DNA from: Puniceicoccaceae bacterium
GTDB taxonomy: Bacteria; Verrucomicrobiota; Verrucomicrobiae; Opitutales; Coraliomargaritaceae
DNA length: 64,000 bases
NCBI GenBank assembly: GCA_902516225.1
Contig: CABXXS010000001.1
Coordinates: 36,130 to 100,129 of the forward strand
Direction of reading: 5' to 3'
Both the position numbers and the translations under genes were made by a program. Below the pieces are notes generated by a model. It did no database searches. It was not told the origin of the DNA and saw nothing but the letters and a program-made list of their open reading frames with translations. Of this stretch, positions 16,949 to 26,359 are shown one piece after another (positions within the stretch are counted from its first letter, which is position 1; each line of letters begins with the position of its first letter).

Positions 16949-19900
16949 ATGAAATCCAGCCCTCTAATGTGTCTTGTTTTTAGCCGAGCGTTCTTACACT
17001 TATTGGGCGCGCTCTCTTTTTTCTGTGCTGCTCCTGAGGTCTCTTCTGCGCAGCCTAATGTGATCGTAATTATTTGTGATGACTTGAACGACTCGGTTGA
17101 GGGGATGGGCGGGCATGTCGATGCCAAGACCCCTCATATTCAAGAGATCATGCAGGCGGGCGTTCGCTTTACGAATGCGCATTGTAACGCGCCAATTTGT
17201 GGGCCCTCGCGGGCTAGCTTGTGGACTGGTTTATTACCAAGTACCAGCGGTTACTATGGATTTGACCAGCAATCTAACGACTGGCGGGACTTTGATATCT
17301 TGAGTGATGCCATTACTTTGATGGAGCATTTTAAAGAGCACGGTTACAACGTTTGGGGAAGTGGTAAAATCTTTCATAATGGGCATGACGACAACTCTGT
17401 CTTTAGCGTGCCTCCGGCGAGTGATGGAGCCGGGCCATCTGATTTTGGGCCTTTCCCTTGGGACGGAGTTGTCCCTGGGTCAGGCAACTACACGGGCGAG
17501 CAGCATCCTGATATGCCCACAAATAACTGGGGTTACTATCCCAGTACCACTTCATTAGACAATAATCCTGGAGATACTCCAGGCTATGGAAATTATGACT
17601 GGGCACTAAAAGACGGGCCTTTTAATTATACAAGTGAGGGAGGCCCTCTGGGGATCGAAGGAGATCTTCGAGACCTCATGCCTGACGAGATTAGTGCTCA
17701 TTGGGCTGAGGGTAAGTTAGGGCAGACTCATAGCGACCCTTTTCTCATGGTTGTGGGTATGAACCGGCCGCACGCGCCGTTTTATGCGCCCAAAGAATTC
17801 TTTGATCTCTTTAAAGACGCAAACGGAAATAATACGGTGAGCTTGCCGCCCCTGCCTAGCGTAGACGACTTAGCTGATCTTCCTGATATTGCTAAAGGTA
17901 GGCCTTTTGGTGCTTTGCTAGATAGAGGCTACCAAAGCGGCATGAATAAGTATAAGGTGAACTACGGCAATGGGGAGAATGAGTGGTGGCTTAATTTTAT
18001 TCAGGGATACCTTGCCTGTGTGGCTTTCGCCGACCATCAGGTAGGCGTCATTTGGGATGCTTTGCAGGCCAGTCCTTACGCTAACAATACAATCGTGATT
18101 GTGACCAGTGACCATGGCTATCATTTGGGTGAGAAAGACCACTCCTCTAAAACGACCCCTTGGGAAGAAACGACCCGAGTGCCGCTAGTCATTCATACCC
18201 CAGAGATGCGCCTAGGTGGCAGCCTCGCCAGCGTTGCGGGGCAAGAGTGCAGTGCACCAGTGTCGCTTATCGACCTCTACCCGACTTTGAACGCGCTCTG
18301 CGACATGCCCGCCGATCCTAACGGAGGAGTCGGCAAAAATAATATGGTTCTTGATGGCAACGATTTGACTTCGCTTCTAGAGGCGCCTGTAGCAGGCCAG
18401 TGGGACGGCCCCAGCGTGTCGCTCTCACACCTCCATAACGCTCGAGTAGCCTGGCCGGAGGACACGAAGAGTCCGTGGGCGCTCAATCACCACGCTGCCC
18501 GTTCCGAGAATTATCGCTATATTCGTTACAGCGACGGATCGGAAGAATTCTACGATCATTCGGTAGATCCGAATGAATGGAGCAATGAGGCCGGGAATCC
18601 GGTCTATGCTTCCGCGAAAGCTGTGATGAAACAGCGACTCTTTGCATCACTTGGGTTGGCAAATACTGAGAACCTAATAGCGAACGGCAGCTTCGAGAGC
18701 GACCTGAGTAATTGGGTAGCGGGTGGCTCGGTAGAGGCAACGCTCAATGCATCGGATTCATTGGTGGGCAATAATTCGGTATTAGTTACCAGTGGCGCCA
18801 CAGTAATAAGCGAGGTAATAGTGGACTACCAGTTCGATGGTGCTGACGAAACACTACTTAATAGTAATGCGCTTTCCAATAGTGGCATTGACGCGGGATC
18901 TTGGAACTACGGGCACTTTAAAGTGCAGACCCCAAGCACTGGCACGCAGGCTGGAGTAAGCGCGCTCAATGTCGGCTACACAGAGCAGCAAAAGTCTCCA
19001 GATGTTGATAATAACACACTTAGCGGAAGTACAAATACATGCTACCGTTTATACACTTTGGATTCTCCCATTATCTCAGGCGAATTTGAATTCGTAGTCG
19101 ATATTTCCCAGTGGGACCTTCGCCGCGCTTGGGATAGTTCCGCCGCCTCGGTAGCAGGAAAAGGGATTCAGTTTTCCCTTATGATGGGAAGCAGCTCAGT
19201 AAATGTGCGATTCGAAACCTTTGGAAGTAATGGCTTTCGTGCGAGTGCCTCGGGACTAGCAAGCGGCAATATTTATGGTAATAGTTTTGATAACAACTTA
19301 TGGCGTAACGAGCCCAGCGGAGGCTTTTTACGGATTACTGGCAATCTTGGCAGCGGTTCTTGGACGGCTTCTGCAAAAGACGCAGAGGGCGGTGCCTACA
19401 AGACGATTGCTAGCGGGTCGGGTCTGACTAGTATTAGTGGCATTCGTTTTAACACACTCTCTCCATCAAATGGCTCTTGGGGTGGAGCGGGTACTGGCGC
19501 AGCAACTGACCCAACAGTTAATGGCACCTCTGGCGACTACATGCGCATAGATAGTATCACTTTATCAAATACTATTACCGCCTCGGATGGAGGGCTTGAG
19601 CAGAATATGCTAGCAGTGCTCGAGGCTGGGAAAAGCTACCATATCTCTGCGTGGGCTAGAAGTAGTAGCGCTGGCATAGTTCAACTTGATATGAAAGAAA
19701 CGACAAGCTCCGGTGTAGTGACCGATGTAGCGATCGGTAGCGTCGCGGCAAATGATGCCGAGTTCTTGCTCATCGAGGGCAACTATACGGTCCCTAGTAA
19801 TCTTGCTGGACTCTCATTAATCGCGCAGGGCGTGACCTTCTCTCTCGATCATGTGCAGGTCTACGAGTACATGGAGCCTAGTATAGTCGCGTCGGTCACC

Positions 19901-20098
19901 TTGGCGGCAGGGACGGCTGCTTCATCGCTGAATTGGAATGCCGAATTAGCCAGCTCTTATACATTGCAGAAATCTACCGATCTTATAACCTGGGCGGATC
20001 TAGAGACTCTTACTGCGTACCAGAGCGCAATGTCGCGACCCGTAAGCCTTTATCTTGGGGAATCAGAGGCTTTCTGGCGAGTAGTCCGTAACGATTAG
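16949..20098 (+). CDS. Very large secreted sulfatase with interrupted CBM4/9-like domain
   Basis: The 1049-residue protein has a signal peptide (about 1-34) and a sulfatase domain to about residue 570: IICDDLND, ICGPSR with Cys84, GSGKIFHNG and SDHGYHLGEK. A CBM4/9-like beta-sandwich starts at about 575 (NLIANGSFESDLSNW). It is broken at about 620 by a roughly 255-residue insert (from VDYQFDGADETLLNS to DYMRIDSITLSN) and resumes at about 880 (GGLEQNMLAVLEAGKSYHIS). A short terminal domain (SSYTLQKSTDLITWADLE...FWRVV) resembles the repeat that ends many verrucomicrobial secreted proteins. The modules suggest binding to polysaccharide. The gene converges on the regulator gene, with only 16 bp between them. 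Confidence 0.88.
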   Translation: MKSSPLMCLVFSRAFLHLLGALSFFCAAPEVSSAQPNVIVIICDDLNDSVEGMGGHVDAKTPHIQEIMQAGVRFTNAHCNAPICGPSRASLWTGLLPSTSGYYGFDQQSNDWRDFDILSDAITLMEHFKEHGYNVWGSGKIFHNGHDDNSVFSVPPASDGAGPSDFGPFPWDGVVPGSGNYTGEQHPDMPTNNWGYYPSTTSLDNNPGDTPGYGNYDWALKDGPFNYTSEGGPLGIEGDLRDLMPDEISAHWAEGKLGQTHSDPFLMVVGMNRPHAPFYAPKEFFDLFKDANGNNTVSLPPLPSVDDLADLPDIAKGRPFGALLDRGYQSGMNKYKVNYGNGENEWWLNFIQGYLACVAFADHQVGVIWDALQASPYANNTIVIVTSDHGYHLGEKDHSSKTTPWEETTRVPLVIHTPEMRLGGSLASVAGQECSAPVSLIDLYPTLNALCDMPADPNGGVGKNNMVLDGNDLTSLLEAPVAGQWDGPSVSLSHLHNARVAWPEDTKSPWALNHHAARSENYRYIRYSDGSEEFYDHSVDPNEWSNEAGNPVYASAKAVMKQRLFASLGLANTENLIANGSFESDLSNWVAGGSVEATLNASDSLVGNNSVLVTSGATVISEVIVDYQFDGADETLLNSNALSNSGIDAGSWNYGHFKVQTPSTGTQAGVSALNVGYTEQQKSPDVDNNTLSGSTNTCYRLYTLDSPIISGEFEFVVDISQWDLRRAWDSSAASVAGKGIQFSLMMGSSSVNVRFETFGSNGFRASASGLASGNIYGNSFDNNLWRNEPSGGFLRITGNLGSGSWTASAKDAEGGAYKTIASGSGLTSISGIRFNTLSPSNGSWGGAGTGAATDPTVNGTSGDYMRIDSITLSNTITASDGGLEQNMLAVLEAGKSYHISAWARSSSAGIVQLDMKETTSSGVVTDVAIGSVAANDAEFLLIEGNYTVPSNLAGLSLIAQGVTFSLDHVQVYEYMEPSIVASVTLAAGTAASSLNWNAELASSYTLQKSTDLITWADLETLTAYQSAMSRPVSLYLGESEAFWRVVRND

Positions 20099-20114
20099 AG
20101 TCAAAGTACGGGCG

Positions 20115-21266
20115 CTATTGTTCGGGGCTACCGTTTTTCTGTTTACGATATTTGCCTGGAGTTATTCCGTACAAAGAACGGAAGCTATTAATGAGTGAAT
20201 TGACGGAGTAAAAGCCGCAGTTCTTGGCTATTGTGCCCAAGTTCGCTGTGCTGGTCCTGAGTAAGTGTGAGACAGCTAGAGTGCGCTGATGTCGAATTTC
20301 TTGGCCGGGCGATTTCCTGTGGTTGTTGGAAAATGCTTTTTGTAAGCCTTGTTGGGTTACCCCCATAGCCTCTGCCACATCTGTAGCCTGTATGCCGTTA
20401 TAGTAGTTATTTTTGATCCAGTGCAGCGCGTTGGCTACTAGAGGATTTTCTACCGCATAGCAGTCTGTGCTTTGGCGTATGACCACACCTTTGGGAGCAT
20501 GCCTAATGATCTGCTGCGATTCAAATTCCTTAGATTCAGTTAAGAGCTTATTTAGTGCATTCGCAGCTGCGACGCCCAGACCCTCTTGATCGCTTTCTAC
20601 ACTGCTGAGTTCGATATTTAGCCCACTATTTACCAAGTCGTCATTATCTACGCCAAGTACAGCGATGTTTTCTGGTACTCGCAGATCATTTTGCCTAGTC
20701 AGCGAGATCATTTCTGCGGCCATTGTATCTTGATAAGCAAAAAAGCCTAGCGAGAGTTCTTCCAGCTTACGGCCCTTACTTTGGGCTACGAATCGCAGCT
20801 CATCGAATACCTCTTTTTGCATAGTCCTAGATTCTAGGACTGTTACTTTGCCGCCGTCTGCCTGCATAAAATGGCGGATCGACTCTAGCCGCTCTTCATA
20901 CATTTTAACGCCAACTGGGTTCAGGGCGAACACTTCGCGATAGCCCTGATCACGGAAGTGCTCCGCAGCAAGCCGCCCTATTTCTTTGTTGTCGGTCACC
21001 ACTCGGGGAATCGCAAGATGGTGATCCCCTAATCCCATATCGACTAGTGGTATGTCATGGGAGCGGAAGTATTCGAGCGTATCGGTGCATTGGAGTAGGG
21101 CGATGCAGCCTGAGCCCTTCCAACCCTTTAGAATGCCCTCATTCGTGACCGGATCTTTAGGGCAGTTCAACTGCCAGCCATGCTTACGAGCTACTCGCGC
21201 TACGCCTCGGTGGATACGATAGTCGTACCACTCCAAAAGCAGTAACACATATTTTTGCTCAAGCAT
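20115..21266 (-). CDS. XylR-type AraC-family transcriptional regulator
   Basis: The 383-residue protein has the E. coli XylR architecture. An N-terminal LacI/periplasmic-binding-like sugar sensor covers about 1-270 (VVTDNKEIGRLAAEHFRDQG, AVLGVDNDDLVN, SSVESDQEGLG), and a C-terminal AraC double helix-turn-helix covers about 280-378 (ATDVAEAMGVTQQGLQKAF, CGFYSVNSLINSFRSLYG). GVVIRQSTD marks the junction, as in XylR. It probably senses xylose or a related pentose and controls the neighbouring xylan and sulfatase genes. It is divergent from the Verru_Chthon-like gene. The ATGAAACT/AGTTTCAT inverted pair in its own upstream region suggests autoregulation. Effector and targets are inferred. Confidence 0.87.
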   Translation of the reverse strand: MLEQKYVLLLLEWYDYRIHRGVARVARKHGWQLNCPKDPVTNEGILKGWKGSGCIALLQCTDTLEYFRSHDIPLVDMGLGDHHLAIPRVVTDNKEIGRLAAEHFRDQGYREVFALNPVGVKMYEERLESIRHFMQADGGKVTVLESRTMQKEVFDELRFVAQSKGRKLEELSLGFFAYQDTMAAEMISLTRQNDLRVPENIAVLGVDNDDLVNSGLNIELSSVESDQEGLGVAAANALNKLLTESKEFESQQIIRHAPKGVVIRQSTDCYAVENPLVANALHWIKNNYYNGIQATDVAEAMGVTQQGLQKAFSNNHRKSPGQEIRHQRTLAVSHLLRTSTANLGTIAKNCGFYSVNSLINSFRSLYGITPGKYRKQKNGSPEQ

Positions 21267-21545
21267 GATTGGGGTTGGGATAAAGGACTTACATAAATAA
21301 TTTAGACGCTATTTTTGTTTTGTTGAGCCTAAAATTTAAAAAAATGAAACTGTATTTTAGAGGAATTAATTAGTAATCTTTAGTTTCATAATTATAAATT
21401 TTTTGAGTATTACTCGCGTGCTATGCTTCACACATGTCCGATTATAGTTTCGATAATCTCATGTTATCCACGGGAGTTTTTCTGTGCTCTGCGCGCCACA
21501 TCCTTGACGCATGCTAATTTATACTCTTAAGTATTAATACCATTT
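21267..21545. promoter_or_regulatory. Divergent promoter region of XylR-type regulator and pseudopilin-like gene
   Basis: This AT-rich 279-bp gap holds a perfect 8-bp inverted pair, ATGAAACT at 21344-21351 and AGTTTCAT at 21382-21389, about 38 bp (3.6 helical turns) apart. One copy of the same octamer lies in the GH52/sulfatase promoter gap. This fits a two-half-site operator for an AraC/XylR dimer, but the octamer also occurs inside genes (for example 14683 and 43913), so chance cannot be excluded. No gene or RNA was seen here. Confidence 0.4.
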
Positions 21546-24500
21546 ATGATGAAAAAATTCCCTTCGTCCCAGCGCGGATTTGCTCTTGTTATTGCGCTAT
21601 CGCTAATGGCGTTTGTGCTACTTCTTATTTTGAGCATTTCGACGCTTGTGCAGGTGGAATCTCAAAGTGCTGCCTCTGGAATGCAGCAAATGCGAGCACG
21701 TTTGAATGCGCAATTAGGCGCCATGATCGCTCTGGGCGATTTGCAGCGCTACACCGGTCCGGATCAACGGGTCACGGCGCGTGCTGATATATTGTTTGCT
21801 CCTGGAACAGATGACGTATCGGGACAATCACGCTGGACTGGTGTTTGGTCCTCTAGTGATATAACGAATACTAGCAACATATCATCACCCGCACAAGGAC
21901 TAGCTTATGGATTAGACTTGGCTGACGGATTGCATAATCGCCAAGCGAGATGGCTGGTTAGTGGTAACGAAACTAATGGTCTAACAATAGAACCCGAGAC
22001 TTTACTTAGTGACGACATTACAACGAACCTCGCCTCATTAGGTGGTAGCGTGATTAATAAAAGCGGTATTAAAAAGGACGATACAGTCAAAGCACCGAAG
22101 GTTGAAATTCTTGGGAATAGTAATGTGGCAGAAGGTCATTACGCCTTTTGGGTAAGTGACGATGGAGTGAAGGCGCGCGTGAATATGGCGGATCCTTTTT
22201 TGGACAGTATTGATCCGGAGGAGGAGTATTACAGAACTGCGATGGGGCAGGTCGCTGATCCGACATCTGTGAGTAACATGGACGGTGTGCAGTTGCTTTC
22301 CAACACCTCCTCGCGCTGGAAAGACACAAGCCAAGACCCTTCTAAGATCTCTAGCCTCAAGAATATCCCCATGTTTTTGGAGGATGATTTACCCAGTGGA
22401 GCGAACCTTGATGGCGTGAGCCGCGAATTTTTCCATGACTTTACAGTCCATTCGAGTGGGGTACTCGCAAATACAAAAGATGGTGGACTAAAGCGAGATC
22501 TTTCCACTGCGTTGCTTAATTTACCTGGTGACATGAGAGGACCGATGTTCGATCCGGCTAGTGGTCCTGTTACGCTTGGCGACCCTGGCGGACCTAAATG
22601 GGAGCAACTCGCTGATTATTTTTCTTTAGCTAGATCGGGAAGTGGCGATGAGGTTAATTTTAGAATGCCGACTCCTGATGAAACTGGCATAACCCCTGTG
22701 GTCACTCGCTTCAATTATGTTGTACAGGTTTTTGCTGAGAGGTTACCCAACATTAATGTGCATAATCAGAACGGATATATTGATAAAGTGACTGATTATG
22801 AATATTACGTAGGAATATTTCCTCTAATTACTTTGTGGAACCCTTATAATGTAGATCTGAAGATTCCAAATTTAGGATTGGAATTTGATATGCGCGGATT
22901 CGTCTTACGTGATGGCCCTATCGCGGGCGACTTAGTGGCAATGTTAATGAGCCGAAATCAAGTCAATTATCCGCAAGACCAGGCCCGCCGGATGATAGGT
23001 ATGACTATTAACGGTGGCACCATACCTGCAGGAAGGGCTGTAAACTACACGCCTCCTATCAATTCAAAGATAGTACTAGGAAATGCTAGTCAAAATGTAC
23101 TAAAACAGGGCGCCACTGATAGCATGATTCGCGGATTTTTTTATGGCCCCATCAATATAGAAAACAGCTCCATTTACCCCAAAGCTACAGGTAAAGACTT
23201 TTTTGTCAGTTATGGAAGTCAGGGCATGCGTCCAATACCTTTTGGAAGCACGCGGGACGTGGGTAATGGGACTGAGGAAATAACAAACCAGACTACTTCT
23301 TCAACAAACTGGAATAGTGGTGGTCAATGGAGTACAGTGATAAATTTGTATTCAGACACAAGCCTTGATAAGGAAAAGCGTTTTTTCGCACACTCTACTA
23401 ACGGAATTGGTAAAATCTATCTCTATCTAACTAAGCATCTTAGTAGGCCCGCGACTCCGCATAATTATACGCCTCGTGTAATTAGCCTGAACGATTTGGG
23501 TGTCTCTAGTAGCGCTATTAAAGGTGTTGGGGAATCCGTTGATAGTGCCCCAAGTAATAACTCGGATTTTGACCTAAAAGAAATGTATAATTATTCACGA
23601 GGCTTGCCCGGTCTTTTTGTTACCCTAAACTTAGCTAATAATAATAGAAGCCAGATAGATAAACCAATTAATCTACTCACCCAGTTTAATCCGCGGGCTC
23701 CTAAATCATTTGAACAAATTCACATGAAACAAGCGAAGCGTAGCGCTCAGAGAGCGGGAGATTCACTTAATCATATGATGGGCTTGCGGCAATATGCAAA
23801 GGGAGCTGTCGAGCATTGGGTGCCGAACCAATACAGAAACTGGATAGATGGTACCGATGATGTATATTCTGCAATTGGATTAAGCAATCTTCGAACTGCT
23901 GGAAATTACGGTAGTACGAAAATGGTTCTATTTGAAGCGCCTAATAAAACACCTATCAGTATTGGCCAATTAATGCATGCGAATCTGATGAATACTTCCG
24001 AAATTTCCTATAGGTTCGACGGCATTAGTGGATGGGGCACAAATCATCAGCAAGTACATACTACACCTGCGTTTGCAGTTGGTAATTCTATAGCTAATGT
24101 TCATATACCTCTGACAGAGACTAAAGTCTACGTAAATCGAAACTCAGTTATGTTTGATGAGCCTATAAAGACTCAACCTAGTGGTGGCTGGCCTAGTGGT
24201 AACGGAGGTAACAATTTGAAGGGTTCAGTCTATGATTATTCCTATGAACTAAATAAGGTACTTTGGGATGAATATTTCTTTTCTGGGCTAGATCCTAGTG
24301 CAGTCGAATTCCCGCTCCCTAATTCACAGATTAAGCGCCGACCTATTATCGAAGGCTCTAGTGCAAGCTCTCAAGAAGCAGACTTAAAGGACGAGCGACT
24401 TGCTGCAGCTCACTTAATGCTAAATGGGGCATTTAATATAAATTCTACATCTGTTGCTGCGTGGGAATCTATCTTAGGAGCAATGCGTGATATCTACACC

Positions 24501-25337
24501 CTAGGCTCTTCTGAAGTATCTGATTCTGAACAACTTCACAACTATTCAAGATTCGTGAGTCCAATAATGAATTCGGTGACATCTCCATTTTCAGATCCAG
24601 AGATAGGAAGCAGTGCCGTATCTTATATGAATGATCACGAGGCCATTACGGCTGGATATAGATCGCTGACCGATAAAGAAATAGCCAATTTAGCTGAGAA
24701 ACTTGTAGATGAGATCCGCAGGCGCTCAAGTGTTAAGGAGCATCCATTTCTATCCCTTTCTAGTTTTATAAATCGTTCGATTAGCCAAGAAGATTTTGAT
24801 GGCTCAGTTGCGCGTAAGCGCTTTATGTACACTGGAGCAATGCAGGCTGCCATTGATCAATCTGGTCTTAATGGTAGAACGCCTTTTGATGCTCTTGGGG
24901 TCGCCCGCACTGATAACGACGGTTTATGGGAAGATGGCTATATTTATGAGCCCCATAAAGGCGCTAGTTCAGGAGGTAGCTCGCAATATTCTCCTTATCT
25001 CGAAGATTCAGTTGCTGCTATTGAGGGCCGCCCTCTTTTGGAGGGTGCCCCAGGTTTTCTTATGCAGGCAGATGTACTATCGAAAATAGGGGGAAAACTC
25101 AATGCGCGTAGCGACACATTTACGATCCGTAGTTACGGTAATAGTACCAGTCCTTTTACAGGGTCTAGCGAGGCAGTAAGTTATTTTGAATTAGTAGTTC
25201 AGCGCACCCCCGAATATGTAGATTCCTTAAATAACAGTCCTGATGTTACTCCCGGTAATCTTAATAATCTTAACAGAAAATTTGGACGTAGCTACGAAAT
25301 CGTATCTCAACGCTGGATTAATCAAGATGACATTTAA
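21546..25337 (+). CDS. Verru_Chthon cassette protein A-like giant pseudopilin
   Basis: The 1263-residue protein begins with a type IV pilin-like N-terminus: basic residues, QRGFALVIALSLMAFVLLL, then a hydrophobic helix to about residue 36. MRARLNAQLGAMIALGDLQ and YTGPDQRVTARADI follow; this opening is characteristic of the Verru_Chthon cassette protein A family of verrucomicrobial genomes. The remaining roughly 1,180 residues are Ser/Asn-rich and expected outside the inner membrane. A role as an anchored secreted or pseudopilus-like component is inferred; no function is established. It is divergent from the XylR-type regulator and overlaps the next gene by 11 bp. Genes resembling cassette proteins B, C and D were not found nearby. 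Confidence 0.8.
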   Translation: MMKKFPSSQRGFALVIALSLMAFVLLLILSISTLVQVESQSAASGMQQMRARLNAQLGAMIALGDLQRYTGPDQRVTARADILFAPGTDDVSGQSRWTGVWSSSDITNTSNISSPAQGLAYGLDLADGLHNRQARWLVSGNETNGLTIEPETLLSDDITTNLASLGGSVINKSGIKKDDTVKAPKVEILGNSNVAEGHYAFWVSDDGVKARVNMADPFLDSIDPEEEYYRTAMGQVADPTSVSNMDGVQLLSNTSSRWKDTSQDPSKISSLKNIPMFLEDDLPSGANLDGVSREFFHDFTVHSSGVLANTKDGGLKRDLSTALLNLPGDMRGPMFDPASGPVTLGDPGGPKWEQLADYFSLARSGSGDEVNFRMPTPDETGITPVVTRFNYVVQVFAERLPNINVHNQNGYIDKVTDYEYYVGIFPLITLWNPYNVDLKIPNLGLEFDMRGFVLRDGPIAGDLVAMLMSRNQVNYPQDQARRMIGMTINGGTIPAGRAVNYTPPINSKIVLGNASQNVLKQGATDSMIRGFFYGPINIENSSIYPKATGKDFFVSYGSQGMRPIPFGSTRDVGNGTEEITNQTTSSTNWNSGGQWSTVINLYSDTSLDKEKRFFAHSTNGIGKIYLYLTKHLSRPATPHNYTPRVISLNDLGVSSSAIKGVGESVDSAPSNNSDFDLKEMYNYSRGLPGLFVTLNLANNNRSQIDKPINLLTQFNPRAPKSFEQIHMKQAKRSAQRAGDSLNHMMGLRQYAKGAVEHWVPNQYRNWIDGTDDVYSAIGLSNLRTAGNYGSTKMVLFEAPNKTPISIGQLMHANLMNTSEISYRFDGISGWGTNHQQVHTTPAFAVGNSIANVHIPLTETKVYVNRNSVMFDEPIKTQPSGGWPSGNGGNNLKGSVYDYSYELNKVLWDEYFFSGLDPSAVEFPLPNSQIKRRPIIEGSSASSQEADLKDERLAAAHLMLNGAFNINSTSVAAWESILGAMRDIYTLGSSEVSDSEQLHNYSRFVSPIMNSVTSPFSDPEIGSSAVSYMNDHEAITAGYRSLTDKEIANLAEKLVDEIRRRSSVKEHPFLSLSSFINRSISQEDFDGSVARKRFMYTGAMQAAIDQSGLNGRTPFDALGVARTDNDGLWEDGYIYEPHKGASSGGSSQYSPYLEDSVAAIEGRPLLEGAPGFLMQADVLSKIGGKLNARSDTFTIRSYGNSTSPFTGSSEAVSYFELVVQRTPEYVDSLNNSPDVTPGNLNNLNRKFGRSYEIVSQRWINQDDI

Positions 25338-26181
25338 GATTACATTCGGCCTCAACGCAAAGCTTGGAGAGCTCGGACATAAAGTCGCTATGCTCGTGCT
25401 TTGCTCTATAATCTTTAGTGGTAATATAGGCGCACAAGTAACTAATAATAAATCTCAGGCAGAGGAAGGGTTTGATTATTCTTTTAATGTTATATTTCTA
25501 GATTACGGAAAAAAAAGTTTCTCGAATGAGATAATCCAAGGTGTCAATCTGTCTTTTTTTGACGCAGATGAGCAATTTAACATTGCGGCTATTGCTGGAG
25601 GCATGTCACGAGCGTTTAAATATAAAGGTTCCCCAAATCTAGTTTTCTATCGTGAGCTTGATGGTATAGATGGCGAAAAAGAGTATCGTCCATTAGTGAC
25701 CGCTAAAATGGGGAAACCTGGCAGAAAAATTTTAATTGTTTCGGCAGATACCAACGGACGCATGTACGCTTTTGCTTATGATATTGGAAGTGTTGATTTT
25801 AAGTCTGGTAGTCTGCGCGTAGTCAACTTAAGCCAACAAGAAACTTTGGTTCGTATAGGAGAATTAACCCAAAAGATCAAGTCTATGGGGGCTCATAATT
25901 TCCGCTTAAAGGGCGAGGGAAATCGTTTTTTAGTACGCTTTGCGCTGGCAGCGATTCAGGATGGTCAACCTAGGCTTATCGAAGATAAACGATACGCAGT
26001 AAACATGAATAGGCGTGAATTAATTGTCCTGCACCAAAATACAAGCAACCCGAAAATGATTAGCTACACTAGTTTCTTAGTAGGTGACGACGAAGATGTA
26101 GAAAACATATCAGATGATAAATTAGATTCGATAGACATATCTGACTTCTTCGGCGAAGATTCTGGGGATGGCGAAGAGTAA
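25327..26181 (+). CDS. Unknown secreted protein paired with the pseudopilin-like gene
   Basis: I do not recognise a family. Starting at the ATG at 25327 gives 284 residues; an in-frame ATG at 25243 would bury 28 more residues inside the preceding gene and is unlikely. A hydrophobic stretch at about 20-36 (VAMLVLCSIIFSGNIGAQ) looks like a signal peptide or anchor. The body is mixed and mostly beta-like, and the last 30 residues are strongly acidic (DDEDVENISDDKLD, FFGEDSGDGEE). The 11-bp overlap with the pseudopilin-like gene implies co-translation and a shared function. It may be an assembly or periplasmic partner; this is inferred from position only. Confidence 0.7.
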   Translation: MTFKITFGLNAKLGELGHKVAMLVLCSIIFSGNIGAQVTNNKSQAEEGFDYSFNVIFLDYGKKSFSNEIIQGVNLSFFDADEQFNIAAIAGGMSRAFKYKGSPNLVFYRELDGIDGEKEYRPLVTAKMGKPGRKILIVSADTNGRMYAFAYDIGSVDFKSGSLRVVNLSQQETLVRIGELTQKIKSMGAHNFRLKGEGNRFLVRFALAAIQDGQPRLIEDKRYAVNMNRRELIVLHQNTSNPKMISYTSFLVGDDEDVENISDDKLDSIDISDFFGEDSGDGEE

Positions 26182-26231
26182 AATAGGAGAAGGTACGAGT
26201 ATGTATTTTTGCTTACCTGTGCTAAACAAGT

Positions 26232-26274
26232 AATTCCCTGGATTTTTAACTACCGCGGGTCTAGCCAAGGAATT
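26232..26274. repeat. Imperfect inverted repeat between convergent genes
   Basis: AATTCCCTGG (26232-26241) pairs with CCAAGGAATT (26265-26274), nine of ten positions being complementary, around a 23-nt loop. It sits between the convergent unknown secreted protein gene and the porin gene. It lacks a clear T-run on either strand, so a terminator role is possible but weakly supported. The rest of the 26182-26359 gap is AT-rich and shows nothing else. Confidence 0.3.
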
Positions 26275-26359
26275 AAAAAGTATAGATTTAGTCAGGGTTT
26301 AATGTCATAGCTATTTAAAGCATATATACTCTACTTTTAACTTATAATACCTACTAATA

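Noticed and set aside
13752..20098. The two adjacent large sulfatases as a recent tandem duplication
   Set aside because: Their module layouts and sequences outside the catalytic motifs differ, so any duplication is old.
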